This document shows, piece after piece, positions 1 to 7,608 of a stretch of DNA of 11,836 nt (its first letter is position 1; the number at the start of each line of letters is the position of its first letter). Both the position numbers and the translations under genes were made by a program. The notes beneath the pieces were generated by a model. The model worked only from the letters and a program-made list of their open reading frames with translations, ran no database searches and was not told the origin of the DNA. This DNA comes from Alphaproteobacteria bacterium (lineage in GTDB: Bacteria > Pseudomonadota > Alphaproteobacteria > Micropepsales > Micropepsaceae): positions 7,535 to 19,370 of the forward strand of contig PKWC01000209.1 of assembly GCA_003131925.1 (NCBI GenBank), read 5' to 3'.

Positions 1-1540
1 GCTCGTGATCGAGGAGCGGCGAACGCGCCTCCAAGCCGCAATGCATGGACGCAATGTCCATCTTCACCAGATAATCATCAGGCAGATGGGTGTGGTTGTC
101 GAAATAGAGCATCCTGTCGACGGGATTGCCCGCGCGCCTGCGCGCCGCGTCGAGCCATCGCTGGCGCCAATCGGGTAGCAATCCCCTGTTGCCGCCGCCG
201 AGGAGAAGGTCCCGGCGCGCATTGTCATGCCAGTTGCCGCGATAGTTCATCAATGAACCGAATTCGGGATGAATGAACTCACGCGTCAGGCGGCTGATTG
301 CGCGGTCGAAGAAATCGGCTCCACCGGAGAAATTCACCGCCGCAGGCAAGAGTAATCCGGGCGGAACAACCTTTCCCAGCAGGCGACTCGCAAAAAGCGT
401 TGTGTTGGAGAGACGATAGCGCGGATAGCCGCCGAGCAGCTCGTCTCCGCCATCGCCATTGAGCACAACGGTGACGTTTTCGCGCGCGGCCTCGCAGACG
501 AGGAAAGACGGAATGGCGGACGGATCGGCAAACGGTTCGCCATAGTGGCGGACGATGACGGGCAGCAGCTGCTCCACATCGCTTGTGACGATCTGTTCGT
601 GATGATCCGTGCCGCAAAGGCGCGCGGCTTCCGCGGCGTAGGGAAGCTCGTTGAAACTCTCTTCCTCGAAACCTACGCTGAACGTCCTGACCGGCGTGGT
701 CGAATGTTTCGCCATCTGGGCGACGACGGCGCTTGAATCGACGCCGCCGCTCAGCAGCGCGCCGAGCGGCACGTCGGCGATCATGCGCAGCCGCACGGCT
801 TCGGCGAATCGTTCCTCGAACCCTTCCAGCGCTTCCGCGTCGGTCAGACGGGTCTTCTTTGTGTAGTCGAGATCCCAATATTTCTCGATGCGAAGTCCGG
901 CGCGGGAAAAGACGGCCCAATGCGCGGGCGGAAGCTTGCGGATGTTGCGGTAGATCGTCCAGGGAGCAGGCACGACAAGAAGCTGAAGGTACAGCTCCAG
1001 CGCATCTGCATCATGATCGCGGCAGACGGCCGGATGCTGCGACAGCGGGCCGATTTCGGAGCAGAATACCAGGCCGCTTTTTGTCAGAGCGTAGTTCAGC
1101 GGCTTCTTGCCGAAGCGGTCGCGGGCGAGAAAGAGTTCGGATTTGCGCGCATCCCAGATCGCCAGCGCAAACATGCCGCGCAACTGCTTCACGCAATCCG
1201 GACCGAAACGCCGATAAAGCGCAAGAATGACCTCGGTGTCACTCAGGGAGCGGAATCGCGCTCCGGCCTGCTCGCATTCACGCCTCAGCTTCTGGAAATT
1301 GTAGATCTCGCCATTGTAAATGATGACGTTGCCGGTCTCGGGATCCAACATGGGCTGGTGGCCCAGCGGGCTCAGATCAATGATGCTCAGCCTGCGGAAG
1401 GAAAACCCGCAATTGCGGTTGTCCTCGATCCACAGGCCATCATCGTCGGGACCTCGATGGCGGATACCCAGGGACATGGCTTCAAGCGGCGCTCCGGTCA
1501 CGCCGCCGTCGAACTTCGCCTCGCCGGCAATGCCGCACAT
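1..1540 (-). CDS. asnB: Asparagine synthetase (glutamine-hydrolysing), C-terminus outside the window
   Basis: This enzyme makes asparagine, or amidates a related carboxylate, using ATP and ammonia from glutamine. It is cytoplasmic. The start (ATG at 1538-1540) is fixed by the family: the protein must begin MCGIAG, with Cys2 as the class II glutaminase nucleophile after Met removal. The glutaminase domain then shows RHRGPD, YNGEIYN, SDTEVIL, GMFALAIWD and RDRFGKKPL in the usual order. The synthetase domain has the PP-loop SGGVDSS at residues 264-270. About 513 residues lie in the window; the family usually runs to 600-650, so roughly the last 100 are beyond the left edge. The gene diverges from a nucleotide-sugar epimerase. 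In alphaproteobacteria, asnB-like amidotransferases often sit in exopolysaccharide or O-antigen loci, where they may amidate a sugar acid instead of aspartate. The substrate here is inferred, not shown. Confidence 0.95.
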   Translation of the reverse strand, partial: MCGIAGEAKFDGGVTGAPLEAMSLGIRHRGPDDDGLWIEDNRNCGFSFRRLSIIDLSPLGHQPMLDPETGNVIIYNGEIYNFQKLRRECEQAGARFRSLSDTEVILALYRRFGPDCVKQLRGMFALAIWDARKSELFLARDRFGKKPLNYALTKSGLVFCSEIGPLSQHPAVCRDHDADALELYLQLLVVPAPWTIYRNIRKLPPAHWAVFSRAGLRIEKYWDLDYTKKTRLTDAEALEGFEERFAEAVRLRMIADVPLGALLSGGVDSSAVVAQMAKHSTTPVRTFSVGFEEESFNELPYAAEAARLCGTDHHEQIVTSDVEQLLPVIVRHYGEPFADPSAIPSFLVCEAARENVTVVLNGDGGDELLGGYPRYRLSNTTLFASRLLGKVVPPGLLLPAAVNFSGGADFFDRAISRLTREFIHPEFGSLMNYRGNWHDNARRDLLLGGGNRGLLPDWRQRWLDAARRRAGNPVDRMLYFDNHTHLPDDYLVKMDIASMHCGLEARSPLLDHE

Positions 1541-1610
1541 TCCGCCTAGCCTGCCCCATTGCGGCACCTCGATGCCGCTCTTTCTTCCCGGCCTTAAACC
1601 CCAACCTAAC

Positions 1611-1616
1611 TATAAT
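1611..1616 (+). promoter_or_regulatory. Possible -10 element in the asnB/epimerase divergent region
   Basis: A perfect TATAAT lies 82 bases before the epimerase ATG, in a 158-base gap between divergent genes that is otherwise GC-rich. No convincing -35 hexamer sits 16-18 bases upstream, so this is only a candidate. The same gap must also carry the asnB promoter on the other strand, which I could not identify. Confidence 0.25.
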
Positions 1617-1698
1617 GGCCATACGTTCCGCCACCGGCAGGCGCAAGCCTGTTCCCCGATTCGTGCGATAAACAGACGGAACGATTCGCGAGGTGGCC

Positions 1699-2667
1699 AT
1701 GATTCTGGTGACGGGAGCCGCGGGGTTCATCGGCTTCCATGTGTCGGAAGCTCTGCTCGCGCGCGGCGACCTGGTGCTCGGGATCGACAATCTCAGTTCC
1801 TATTATGACGTGACGCTCAAGGAAGCGCGGCTCGCCCGCCTCGAGGCCAATCCGAATTTCGTCTTCCGGAAAATCGACATTTCCGACCGTGCGGCGATGC
1901 CGGAATTGCCGCATGCCTTCCCGAACGTCTCGGGCATCGTCCATCTCGCGGCGCAGGCCGGCGTGCGCCATTCGCTGACAGACCCCTACGTCTATGTGCA
2001 GGCCAACGTGATGGGACAGGTGGTCATGCTCGAGCTGGCGCGCACCTGCCCGAAGCACCACCATTTTGTCTATGCGAGTTCTTCGTCCGTGTATGGCGGC
2101 AATGACAAGCTGCCCTTTTCCGTCGATGACCCCGTCACACAGCCGAATTCACTCTACGCCGCGACGAAGCGCGCCGACGAGTTGATCGGCCACACCTACG
2201 CCCATCTTTATGGTGTCCCTTCAACAGGCTTGCGATTCTTCACGGTATATGGCCCGTGGGGCCGACCGGACATGGCCGCGTTCATCTTCACGCGCGCGAT
2301 CCTGACCGACGAACCGATCCGCGTCTTCAACCGCGGCGAGATGTGGCGCGACTTCACCTATATCGACGACATCGTAAGCGGCGTCCTGCGCGCGCTCGAC
2401 CGGCCGCCCGCGGGCGCGCCGCCGCACGCGCTCTACAATCTCGGCAACCACCGTTCCGAGAAGCTGACCGACTTCATCGCCGTACTGGAATCGGCGATCG
2501 GGAAGAAGGCGCAGATCGTGCTCGAACCGATGCAGCCGGGTGACGTGGCCGCGACCTATGCCGATATCGAATCGAGCCGCCGCGATCTCGGCTTCGAACC
2601 GACCACGCCCATCCGCGAAGGCATCCCCCGCTTCATCCGCTGGTACCGCCAGCACTACGGAGTCTGA
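1699..2667 (+). CDS. NAD-dependent epimerase, UDP-glucuronate 4-epimerase type
   Basis: This is an extended short-chain dehydrogenase/reductase that most likely interconverts UDP-glucuronate and UDP-galacturonate for surface polysaccharide or LPS synthesis in the cytoplasm. It has the Rossmann motif GAAGFIG (residues 6-12), the SSSSVYG strand (127-133) with the catalytic Ser, and YAATK (Tyr153, Lys157). The segment RFFTVYGPWGRPDMA and the later RDFTYIDDI are hallmarks of the UDP-glucuronate epimerase (LpsL/CapI/GAE) branch rather than of GalE. At 322 residues it has the usual length. I chose the ATG at 1699 because GAGG at 1690-1693 is a well-spaced ribosome binding site; a GTG at 1693 in the same frame overlaps that site. 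It diverges from asnB, which fits a polysaccharide locus. The exact sugar substrate is inferred from motifs. Confidence 0.9.
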   Translation: MILVTGAAGFIGFHVSEALLARGDLVLGIDNLSSYYDVTLKEARLARLEANPNFVFRKIDISDRAAMPELPHAFPNVSGIVHLAAQAGVRHSLTDPYVYVQANVMGQVVMLELARTCPKHHHFVYASSSSVYGGNDKLPFSVDDPVTQPNSLYAATKRADELIGHTYAHLYGVPSTGLRFFTVYGPWGRPDMAAFIFTRAILTDEPIRVFNRGEMWRDFTYIDDIVSGVLRALDRPPAGAPPHALYNLGNHRSEKLTDFIAVLESAIGKKAQIVLEPMQPGDVAATYADIESSRRDLGFEPTTPIREGIPRFIRWYRQHYGV

Positions 2668-2684
2668 CGGGCCAAGAGGGTTCA

Positions 2685-2816
2685 CGCGGAGACACGGAGG
2701 AGAGAAGATTCACAATGAGACAGTGAGGACAGTGAGAATTGTTGCGCGCTAGCGCGCGATTCTATGCTCACTGCTCTCACTGTCTCATTGTGATTCTTCT
2801 TTCCGCGGCCTCCGCG
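2685..2816. repeat. Large imperfect inverted repeat with a nested GC palindrome, between convergent genes
   Basis: Two arms, 2710-2736 and 2767-2793, are reverse complements over 27 bases with only two mismatches; the outer 18 bases (2710-2727 and 2776-2793) match perfectly. Weaker complementarity continues outward to about 2685 and 2816, where both sides show a CGCGGAG..CGGAG-like motif. The near-centre holds a perfect 14-base palindrome, GCGCGCTAGCGCGC (2744-2757). Each arm contains an internal direct repeat based on CAGTGAG. The element fills the gap between the convergent epimerase and permease, so its transcript could end transcription from both sides. It also looks like a dispersed palindromic (REP/MITE-like) element. 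No transposase is present. Confidence 0.75.
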
Positions 2817-2864
2817 CCACCGCGTGCGCACTATTGCAGCACAGCAAAGCGATCGCGTCGTGGT

Positions 2865-4340
2865 TCACTCTGCCGCCGCTGTTGCCAGCGCCAGACGGCT
2901 GCGCCGGACGCCGTAGAGAAAATAGAGCACGAGTCCGCCAGCGTTCCAGATCACGAACCACGCTTGCGTGAATTGCGGCAGGCCGTTCAGGAACAGATAG
3001 ACGCAGCCGGCGATGCAGAGGAACGCCACGACGATCCCCAGAGGCGCCCGGAAGACGCGCGGCCGCGCGGGCTCGCGCAGGCGCAGCACGATCAGCGACA
3101 GTGCCACAGCGATGAAGGCGGCGAGCGTGCCCGCATTGGCAAGAAGCGCGATCTTGTCGAGCGGCAATGTCGCGGCGAGAAAGATCACCCAGAATCCCGC
3201 GAACAGGGTCATCGCGACGGGCGTGCCGCGCGTCTTGTGAAGGGCGGCGAGCCGCTCTGGAAGAAGCCCGTCGCGCGCCATCACGAACCAGATGCGACTC
3301 TGCCCGTACATGAGCACGAGAATGACGGTCGGAAGCGCCACGATGGCGGCCGCGGCGACAAGCTGCGCCGAGACGGGATGACGCAAAAGCTCCAGGACGT
3401 GCACCAGCGGCGCACCGGTGCTCGAAATCTCCCGCCACGATGCCGCGCCCAGCGCCGCCGCAGCTACCGCGATGTAGATCGCGGTGCAGATCACCATTGA
3501 TCCCACGATGCCGATCGAGAGATCGCGCGCGGGATTCTTGGTTTCTTCCGCGGCGGTCGACACCGCATCGAAACCGTAGAAGGCGAAGAAGATCAGCGCC
3601 GCCGCCGCGAGCACGCCGCGCTTGACGCCGTCCGGTCCGATCCCCGCGCCGAATCCGTATGGCGCGAATGGATGAAAGCGCGCGGTATCGAAATGGGTCG
3701 AGGCGATCGCGACGAAGAGCACCAGCGCCACCAGCTTGATCGCCACCAGAATGAGATTGACCGTCGCGCTTTCGCGCGTGCCGATGATGAGCAACGCGGT
3801 GACGATCGCGCCGATCGCCACAGCTGGCAGATCGATTGCCGCGCAGGCGAACAATCCGTTGCCGAAGGCGCCGGGTAGAGGCAGGCCGTGCCGGCAGACG
3901 AGCGCGCCATGGCTGAGCACGTCGGGCAAGGTGATGCCGGCGGCGACGAGAAATGCGGAAACATGCGCCGACCAGCCCACTGCGACCGCCGCCGCCGCCA
4001 CCGTGTACTCAAGCACGAGGCTCCAGCCGATGATCCAGGCGACGAGTTCACCCAGCGCGGCGTAAGAGTAGGTGTAGGCGCTGCCGGCCACGGGCATCAG
4101 CGTCGACATTTCCGCGTAGCAGAGAGCGGCACAGGCGCAGATCACCCCACACAAGGCGAAGGAGAGAATGACCGCGGGTCCGGCCAGCCCCGCCCCAATT
4201 CCCGTCAGCGTGTAGATGCCGGTCCCCACGATGGCCCCCACCCCGAGCGCGATCAGGTGCGGCCAGCTGAGGCTGGGCGTCAGGCGGTGACCGCCCTCCG
4301 ACAGCGTGTCGATCGATTTCCGCCGCGTAATGAAGTTCAT
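2865..4340 (-). CDS. APC-family amino-acid permease (cationic amino-acid transporter-like)
   Basis: This is a 491-residue inner-membrane transporter of the amino acid-polyamine-organocation family. The soluble N-terminus (MNFITRRKSIDTL, then GHRL) and first helix IALGVGAIVGTGIYTLTG, with the unwound GxGxG-like substrate-binding stretch, match the bacterial CAT/YfnA-like subgroup. Successive hydrophobic segments fit about twelve membrane helices. The helix with FFAFYGFDAVSTAAEE (helix 6, the substrate-recognition helix) and the loop GQSRIWFVMARDGLLPE are typical of the subgroup. Length is normal and the frame is intact. The start ATG at 4338-4340 is preceded by a G-rich but weak ribosome binding site. 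It lies 86 bases downstream of the dioxygenase gene on the same strand and could be co-transcribed. The transported amino acid cannot be told from sequence. Confidence 0.9.
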   Translation of the reverse strand: MNFITRRKSIDTLSEGGHRLTPSLSWPHLIALGVGAIVGTGIYTLTGIGAGLAGPAVILSFALCGVICACAALCYAEMSTLMPVAGSAYTYSYAALGELVAWIIGWSLVLEYTVAAAAVAVGWSAHVSAFLVAAGITLPDVLSHGALVCRHGLPLPGAFGNGLFACAAIDLPAVAIGAIVTALLIIGTRESATVNLILVAIKLVALVLFVAIASTHFDTARFHPFAPYGFGAGIGPDGVKRGVLAAAALIFFAFYGFDAVSTAAEETKNPARDLSIGIVGSMVICTAIYIAVAAAALGAASWREISSTGAPLVHVLELLRHPVSAQLVAAAAIVALPTVILVLMYGQSRIWFVMARDGLLPERLAALHKTRGTPVAMTLFAGFWVIFLAATLPLDKIALLANAGTLAAFIAVALSLIVLRLREPARPRVFRAPLGIVVAFLCIAGCVYLFLNGLPQFTQAWFVIWNAGGLVLYFLYGVRRSRLALATAAAE

Positions 4341-4426
4341 GCCGTGCCCCCGGGGAATGAAAGGAAGTTAGAGCCACCGAAGATAGACTGCCATAGCGTC
4401 CCGGAAGCCGGAACACGTCGCGCCGC

Positions 4427-5119
4427 TCAGGCGCTGAAGCGTGCCAGCCGCGATTGCAGGCCCAAGCGCACGGCCCGCACGATGAGGTATGACAGGGCAA
4501 ACATGTCCGCGGGCATGCCTTGGCGCCAAATGTCGAGAAGCAGCGCGACGCGGAGTCTGTCGGTCGAATTCAGCACTTCGTGCGGATAGGTATCATCCCA
4601 GACGAGGAAATCGCCATCGTCCAGCCGATGTTCCACATCATCGATCCAGAGTATCGCGCCGGGCCGGCCATCGGAATCTCGTGGCATGCTGAGACCGATG
4701 TGACAGCGCACGACACCGCGAAACGGACCGCGGTGGCGGGGAATGTGCTTGCCCGGTTCCAGGAACGAAAACGACGCCGACAGAACCGACGGGCATTTGG
4801 CAATGAGCGCCGCCGTCGCCGGGCATCGCGCAAGGTTTGGCTTGATATCGACGCCATATGCCCTGAGAACGAAGACGCGCCAATCGCGATCGTCATTCGA
4901 GGAAATGGGGGCCTGCGCCTGCATCAGATCGTGGAATCTGGGAACGGAGGACAGAGCGCTCGCGACCGCCAACGCCTCGTCCCGCATGGTGATCCAGGAT
5001 CGCGCAAACGAAGAGACCTCGGGGAAATAGACCGCCTCGTCGAGAATCGGCGGTGCCGTAATTCGCCGATCGTAAACCCAGCGCGCGGTATCGGCGATGA
5101 AATCGTAAAGCTGTGACAT
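4427..5119 (-). CDS. Aspartyl/asparaginyl beta-hydroxylase-family dioxygenase (LpxO-like)
   Basis: This 230-residue protein belongs to the Fe(II)/2-oxoglutarate-dependent hydroxylases of the Asp/Asn beta-hydroxylase fold. The iron-binding region is seen as HRGPFRG (His129) followed by HIGLSMP from His140, and the distal histidine is His180 in DDTYPHEVLNST, with Arg190 placed to hold 2-oxoglutarate. The order (PSVLSASFSFLEPG, HRGPF, DGDFLVWDDTYPHE) resembles LpxO, the lipid A acyl-chain 2-hydroxylase. The protein lacks LpxO's N-terminal membrane anchor, but a hydrophobic stretch near the C-terminus (ALSYLIVRAV) could contact the membrane. The substrate may be lipid A, another acyl chain, a free amino acid or a peptide; I cannot decide. 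The start at 5119 is the only good ATG, directly preceded by the palindrome CGGGATCCCG. It may be co-transcribed with the permease downstream. Confidence 0.85.
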   Translation of the reverse strand: MSQLYDFIADTARWVYDRRITAPPILDEAVYFPEVSSFARSWITMRDEALAVASALSSVPRFHDLMQAQAPISSNDDRDWRVFVLRAYGVDIKPNLARCPATAALIAKCPSVLSASFSFLEPGKHIPRHRGPFRGVVRCHIGLSMPRDSDGRPGAILWIDDVEHRLDDGDFLVWDDTYPHEVLNSTDRLRVALLLDIWRQGMPADMFALSYLIVRAVRLGLQSRLARFSA

Positions 5120-5498
5120 GCGGGATCCCGGCGATCAGGTCACGATTGGCTTGGTCGCGGAGCACCGCCTGCCCCGAGCGCGGACCGGCGATTGGGCTGC
5201 GGCGCGTGCAAATCGCGCCCGCATTGTCCGCCGGCTACAGGTTCCGTTCCCAAGTTCATCCCGCCCCGCATGAACAGTTCGTACCGACAATCTGCATGTC
5301 TAAGAAGAGATTTCTGAACGGCGAATGAATTGATTTTGCCCGTGTAGGACCACGCCTAACACGCGTTGGGCGGCCCGCGATGGCACACCATTGGAGCTTC
5401 CTGCGTTCGCGTCGCAATGACGCGCGGGCAGCGGCGAACACATTTAGGCCACTTTTGGCGGAAAAGTCTGGCCCATGAATGAACGAGGGATTTCGACG
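5120..5498. other. Gene-poor intergenic region
   Basis: I see no supportable gene in this 379-base stretch between the dioxygenase and the DUF992 gene, whose starts diverge. It must hold both promoters. Around 5395-5430 the run CCTGCGTTCGCGTCGCAATGACG resembles one arm of a dispersed repeat seen in many alphaproteobacterial genomes; no matching second arm is present here. An AT-richer patch at 5300-5345 is the likeliest promoter area, but no clear -35/-10 pair stands out. Confidence 0.4.
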
Positions 5499-6011
5499 AT
5501 GACCAGGATGTCACGTTTTTCGATGAGTGTGGCGGCAACGATTCTCGCAGCCGTTGCGTTCGGCGCACCAGCCCAGGCTGACGGCGTAAAGGTCGGCACG
5601 TTGAACTGCCAGGTGAGTAGCGGATGGGGCTTCATCTTCGGTTCGAGCAAGGATTTGCGGTGCGAATTCTCGCCGAGCAGGGGATGGGGCGAGCGGTATG
5701 TCGGCCGCGTATCGAAATTCGGCGTCGATATTGGCTACACGTCGGGCGGCGTGCTCGTTTGGGCCGTGTTCGCACCGACGGCAGGAGTGCCGCGCGGGGC
5801 ACTGACCGGCGACTATGTCGGCGCGACCGCGAGCGCTACAGCCGGCGTCGGAGTAGGCGCGAACGCGCTGATCGGCGGGTTCCACCGCTCGGTCACGCTT
5901 CAGCCGCTCAGCGTCGAAGGCAATTCCGGCCTGAATGTCGCGGCGGGCATTGGCGCGATCAGCCTGCACTTCGTCGCCCCGGAACGCCCAATGAGGCGCC
6001 CTCCGGGATAA
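5499..6011 (+). CDS. DUF992 domain-containing exported protein
   Basis: This is a 170-residue secreted or periplasmic protein of unknown function. The N-terminus is a classic Sec signal peptide (basic MTRMSR, hydrophobic SVAATILAAVAFG, cleavage after APAQA at residue 27). The mature part opens with GVKVGTLNCQVSSGWGFIFG and continues with a second cysteine in LRCEF, the signature of DUF992, a family common in Hyphomicrobiales. The rest is glycine- and alanine-rich and looks beta-structured (GALTGDYVGATASATAGVG), ending in a proline/arginine tail. I chose ATG 5499 because CGAGGGA (5484-5490) sits eight bases upstream; an ATG at 5475 in frame would add eight residues without a good ribosome site. 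A strong hairpin follows the stop. No enzymatic residues are evident. Confidence 0.88.
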   Translation: MTRMSRFSMSVAATILAAVAFGAPAQADGVKVGTLNCQVSSGWGFIFGSSKDLRCEFSPSRGWGERYVGRVSKFGVDIGYTSGGVLVWAVFAPTAGVPRGALTGDYVGATASATAGVGVGANALIGGFHRSVTLQPLSVEGNSGLNVAAGIGAISLHFVAPERPMRRPPG

Positions 6012-6032
6012 GCGATTCTCGAGTCGTTTGAC

Positions 6033-6062
6033 CGGAAGCCCCGCCTTGTGGCGGGGCTTCCG
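6033..6062 (+). terminator. Strong hairpin, likely terminator of the DUF992 gene
   Basis: GGAAGCCCCGCC (6034-6045) and GGCGGGGCTTCC (6050-6061) pair perfectly around the loop TTGT, and C6033 with G6062 makes a 13-base-pair stem. It begins 22 bases after the DUF992 stop. There is no run of T after it, so termination may be less efficient than for a canonical site. Being symmetrical, it could also act on the convergent gene at 6207-6581. Confidence 0.7.
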
Positions 6063-6115
6063 TGCATTGCGGGACCTTCGGGTTCGGCAATAGTCTTCCA
6101 TCGCGGATGCGCAAG

Positions 6116-6167
6116 GTCATTCATTCCATGCTGACCCCTGCGAAAGCGGGGTTCACGCGGGAATGAC
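6116..6167. repeat. Dispersed palindromic repeat unit
   Basis: The stretch begins GTCATT and ends AATGAC, with an inner hairpin (CCCCTGC GAAA GCGGGG) and the phrase GTTCACGCGGGAATGAC. Such units built around CATTCC and GCGAAAGCGGG are scattered between genes in many alphaproteobacteria. Here it lies between two convergent genes, downstream of both. Recognition is from memory of the motif, not a search. Confidence 0.5.
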
Positions 6168-6206
6168 ACGCTTTGGGCTCGCGATTCATTCCGGGCGGAA
6201 CGCACT

Positions 6207-6581
6207 CTAGTGACTGGCTTTCGCGCCAGGCGCCCGCCGCACGATGGTCTGACGAAGCACGTTTCGCGACTTGTGATCGTAGAAGAGCCGTCCGGCGAAA
6301 ATCGACGCATCAACCGGACGCCCATTCTGCATCAGCTGGGCCACGATGTCTTTCGATGGCTCGGAGCGAATGCAGAGCTGCATGGCGACCTGCACGAAAC
6401 GCTCAGCTTCCCCCTTCGACGGCACGCGCTTGAAAATGTTGACGTTGCACAGAACGGGCGCATTGGGGCTGGGGCCGGGCTTCATTTCGACTTTGAGGTC
6501 GAGGCCCTGGGCTGTCGAAACAGAGGGCAGCAACGCCGCTACGCCCGCGAGCCATGCTCCCATTATCAAGGCCTTTTGCAT
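6207..6581 (-). CDS. Small secreted protein of unknown function
   Basis: This 124-residue protein is not recognised. The start at 6581 is chosen because AAGGAAGGG lies six bases upstream; an in-frame ATG 30 bases earlier would place the charged MSHRSKEGNS before the signal peptide. The N-terminus MQKALIMGAWLAGVAALL followed by PSVSTAQG is a typical Sec signal with cleavage after Ala24. The mature protein has two cysteines (Cys45 in VLCNVN and Cys70 in QLCIR) that could form one disulfide in the periplasm, and mixed charged segments with no catalytic motif. The C-terminus is basic (RRAPGAKASH). It converges on the DUF992 gene and is transcribed in the same direction as the reductase upstream of it, 63 bases away, so the two could share a transcript. 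Confidence 0.75.
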   Translation of the reverse strand: MQKALIMGAWLAGVAALLPSVSTAQGLDLKVEMKPGPSPNAPVLCNVNIFKRVPSKGEAERFVQVAMQLCIRSEPSKDIVAQLMQNGRPVDASIFAGRLFYDHKSRNVLRQTIVRRAPGAKASH

Positions 6582-6644
6582 TGAATTCCCTTCCTTCGAT
6601 CGATGGCTCATCGGACGCCTTTTATTCCAGGCACTTCCTGACGC

Positions 6645-7523
6645 CTAGCGGGCGCCCCTATTGTCGATTGTGTTCAATCGGGCGAGCGCCTCGTCCGACA
6701 ACGAAAGCCCGGCCGCAGCCAGATTCTCTCGCAGATGCCCGACCGACGAGGTACCGGGGATCAGGAGAATGTTGCGGGCGCGGTGCAACAGCCAGGCGAG
6801 CGCGGTCTGCATCGGCGTCGCGCCGATCTGTGTCGCGACGTCCGAGAGAATTGACGACTGGAGAGGCGTGAAGCCACCGAGGGGGAAGAAGGGCACGTAG
6901 GCGATGCCTATGTCCGCCAACTCATCGATCAGGGCGTCGTCGGCCCGATGGACGAGGTTGTAATGGTTCTGTACGCAAACGACTTCGGGGATGCCGCGCG
7001 CCTGCGCGACTTGAGCGGACGTGGTGTTGCTGACGCCGAGATGGCGGATCAGACCTTGTCTCCGCAACTCCGCAAGCGCGGTGAACGGCTCCTCGATCGA
7101 TCCCTCCCCCGGTTCGTGGACCCGCCCCATGAGCCGCAGATTGACTACGTCCAGCACGTCGAGGCCCAGGTTGCGCAAATTGTCGTGCACGGCGCGAACA
7201 AGATCTGCCGGCGCCATCGCCGGTTTCCACGAGGCGTCTTCGCCGCGGACCGCGCCGACTTTGGTGACGATCACCAGATCACCCGGATAGGGATGCAGCG
7301 CCTCGCGGATCAGCGCATTGGTGACGTGCGGGCCGTAGAAGTCACTTGTGTCGATGTGATTGATGCCGCTCGCCACCGCCGCGCGCAACACGGCAAGCGC
7401 GGCGCCCCGATCCTTCGGCGGCCCGAATACTCCGGGTCCGGCAAGCTGCATCGCTCCGTAGCCCATGCGGTTTACGGCACTGTCCTCGAGCCTGAAGGCG
7501 CCGACGGTAGCAATATCGGTCAT
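6645..7523 (-). CDS. pdxI: Aldo/keto reductase, YdbC/PdxI type (pyridoxal reductase)
   Basis: This 292-residue NADPH-dependent TIM-barrel oxidoreductase closely resembles E. coli YdbC, which has been described as the pyridoxal reductase PdxI, acting in vitamin B6 salvage by reducing pyridoxal to pyridoxine. Shared blocks are NRMGYGAMQLAGPGVFGPP, HIDTSDFYGPHVTN, GEDASW, LDVLDVVNLR, PFFPLGGFTPLQSS and LLIPGTSSVGHLREN. The catalytic residues Asp58, Tyr63 and Lys88 are present. The usual fourth residue, a histidine, appears to be Arg130 (VVNLR), as I recall it being in YdbC itself. The start at 7523 is supported by GGAG seven bases upstream; the earlier in-frame ATG at 7550 has no such site. It is transcribed away from the small gene at 7609, with a dyad between them that may be an operator. 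Function is transferred by similarity to one characterised homologue. Confidence 0.88.
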   Translation of the reverse strand: MTDIATVGAFRLEDSAVNRMGYGAMQLAGPGVFGPPKDRGAALAVLRAAVASGINHIDTSDFYGPHVTNALIREALHPYPGDLVIVTKVGAVRGEDASWKPAMAPADLVRAVHDNLRNLGLDVLDVVNLRLMGRVHEPGEGSIEEPFTALAELRRQGLIRHLGVSNTTSAQVAQARGIPEVVCVQNHYNLVHRADDALIDELADIGIAYVPFFPLGGFTPLQSSILSDVATQIGATPMQTALAWLLHRARNILLIPGTSSVGHLRENLAAAGLSLSDEALARLNTIDNRGAR

Positions 7524-7583
7524 GAAAGATCTCCAAAGCTGAAACTGCAATATGGGTGCGGAGCTGCCGCGCGGTAGTGCCTG

Positions 7584-7608
7584 ATAGTCGGAACGACATC
7601 CCGACTAT
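7584..7608. promoter_or_regulatory. Perfect dyad between divergent genes, possible operator
   Basis: ATAGTCGG (7584-7591) and CCGACTAT (7601-7608) are exact reverse complements separated by nine bases, giving a 25-base dyad with half-site centres about 17 bases apart. It lies between the reductase start (7523, minus) and the GTG start at 7609 (plus), which it touches. This geometry suits a dimeric winged-helix repressor controlling one or both genes. No regulator of a known family is next to it in the window. Confidence 0.5.

Noticed and set aside
279..1549. Several long open frames on both strands over the asparagine synthetase gene
   Set aside because: They are arginine-, alanine- or proline-rich shadows of the real minus-strand frame, which has all family motifs in order.
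2739..3500. 253-codon plus-strand frame overlapping the inverted repeat and permease
   Set aside because: Highly charged composition without domain pattern, antisense to a clear 12-helix transporter.
5511..6101. 196-codon minus-strand frame opposite the DUF992 gene
   Set aside because: Arg/Ala-rich shadow; the plus strand has a signal peptide, family motif and ribosome site.
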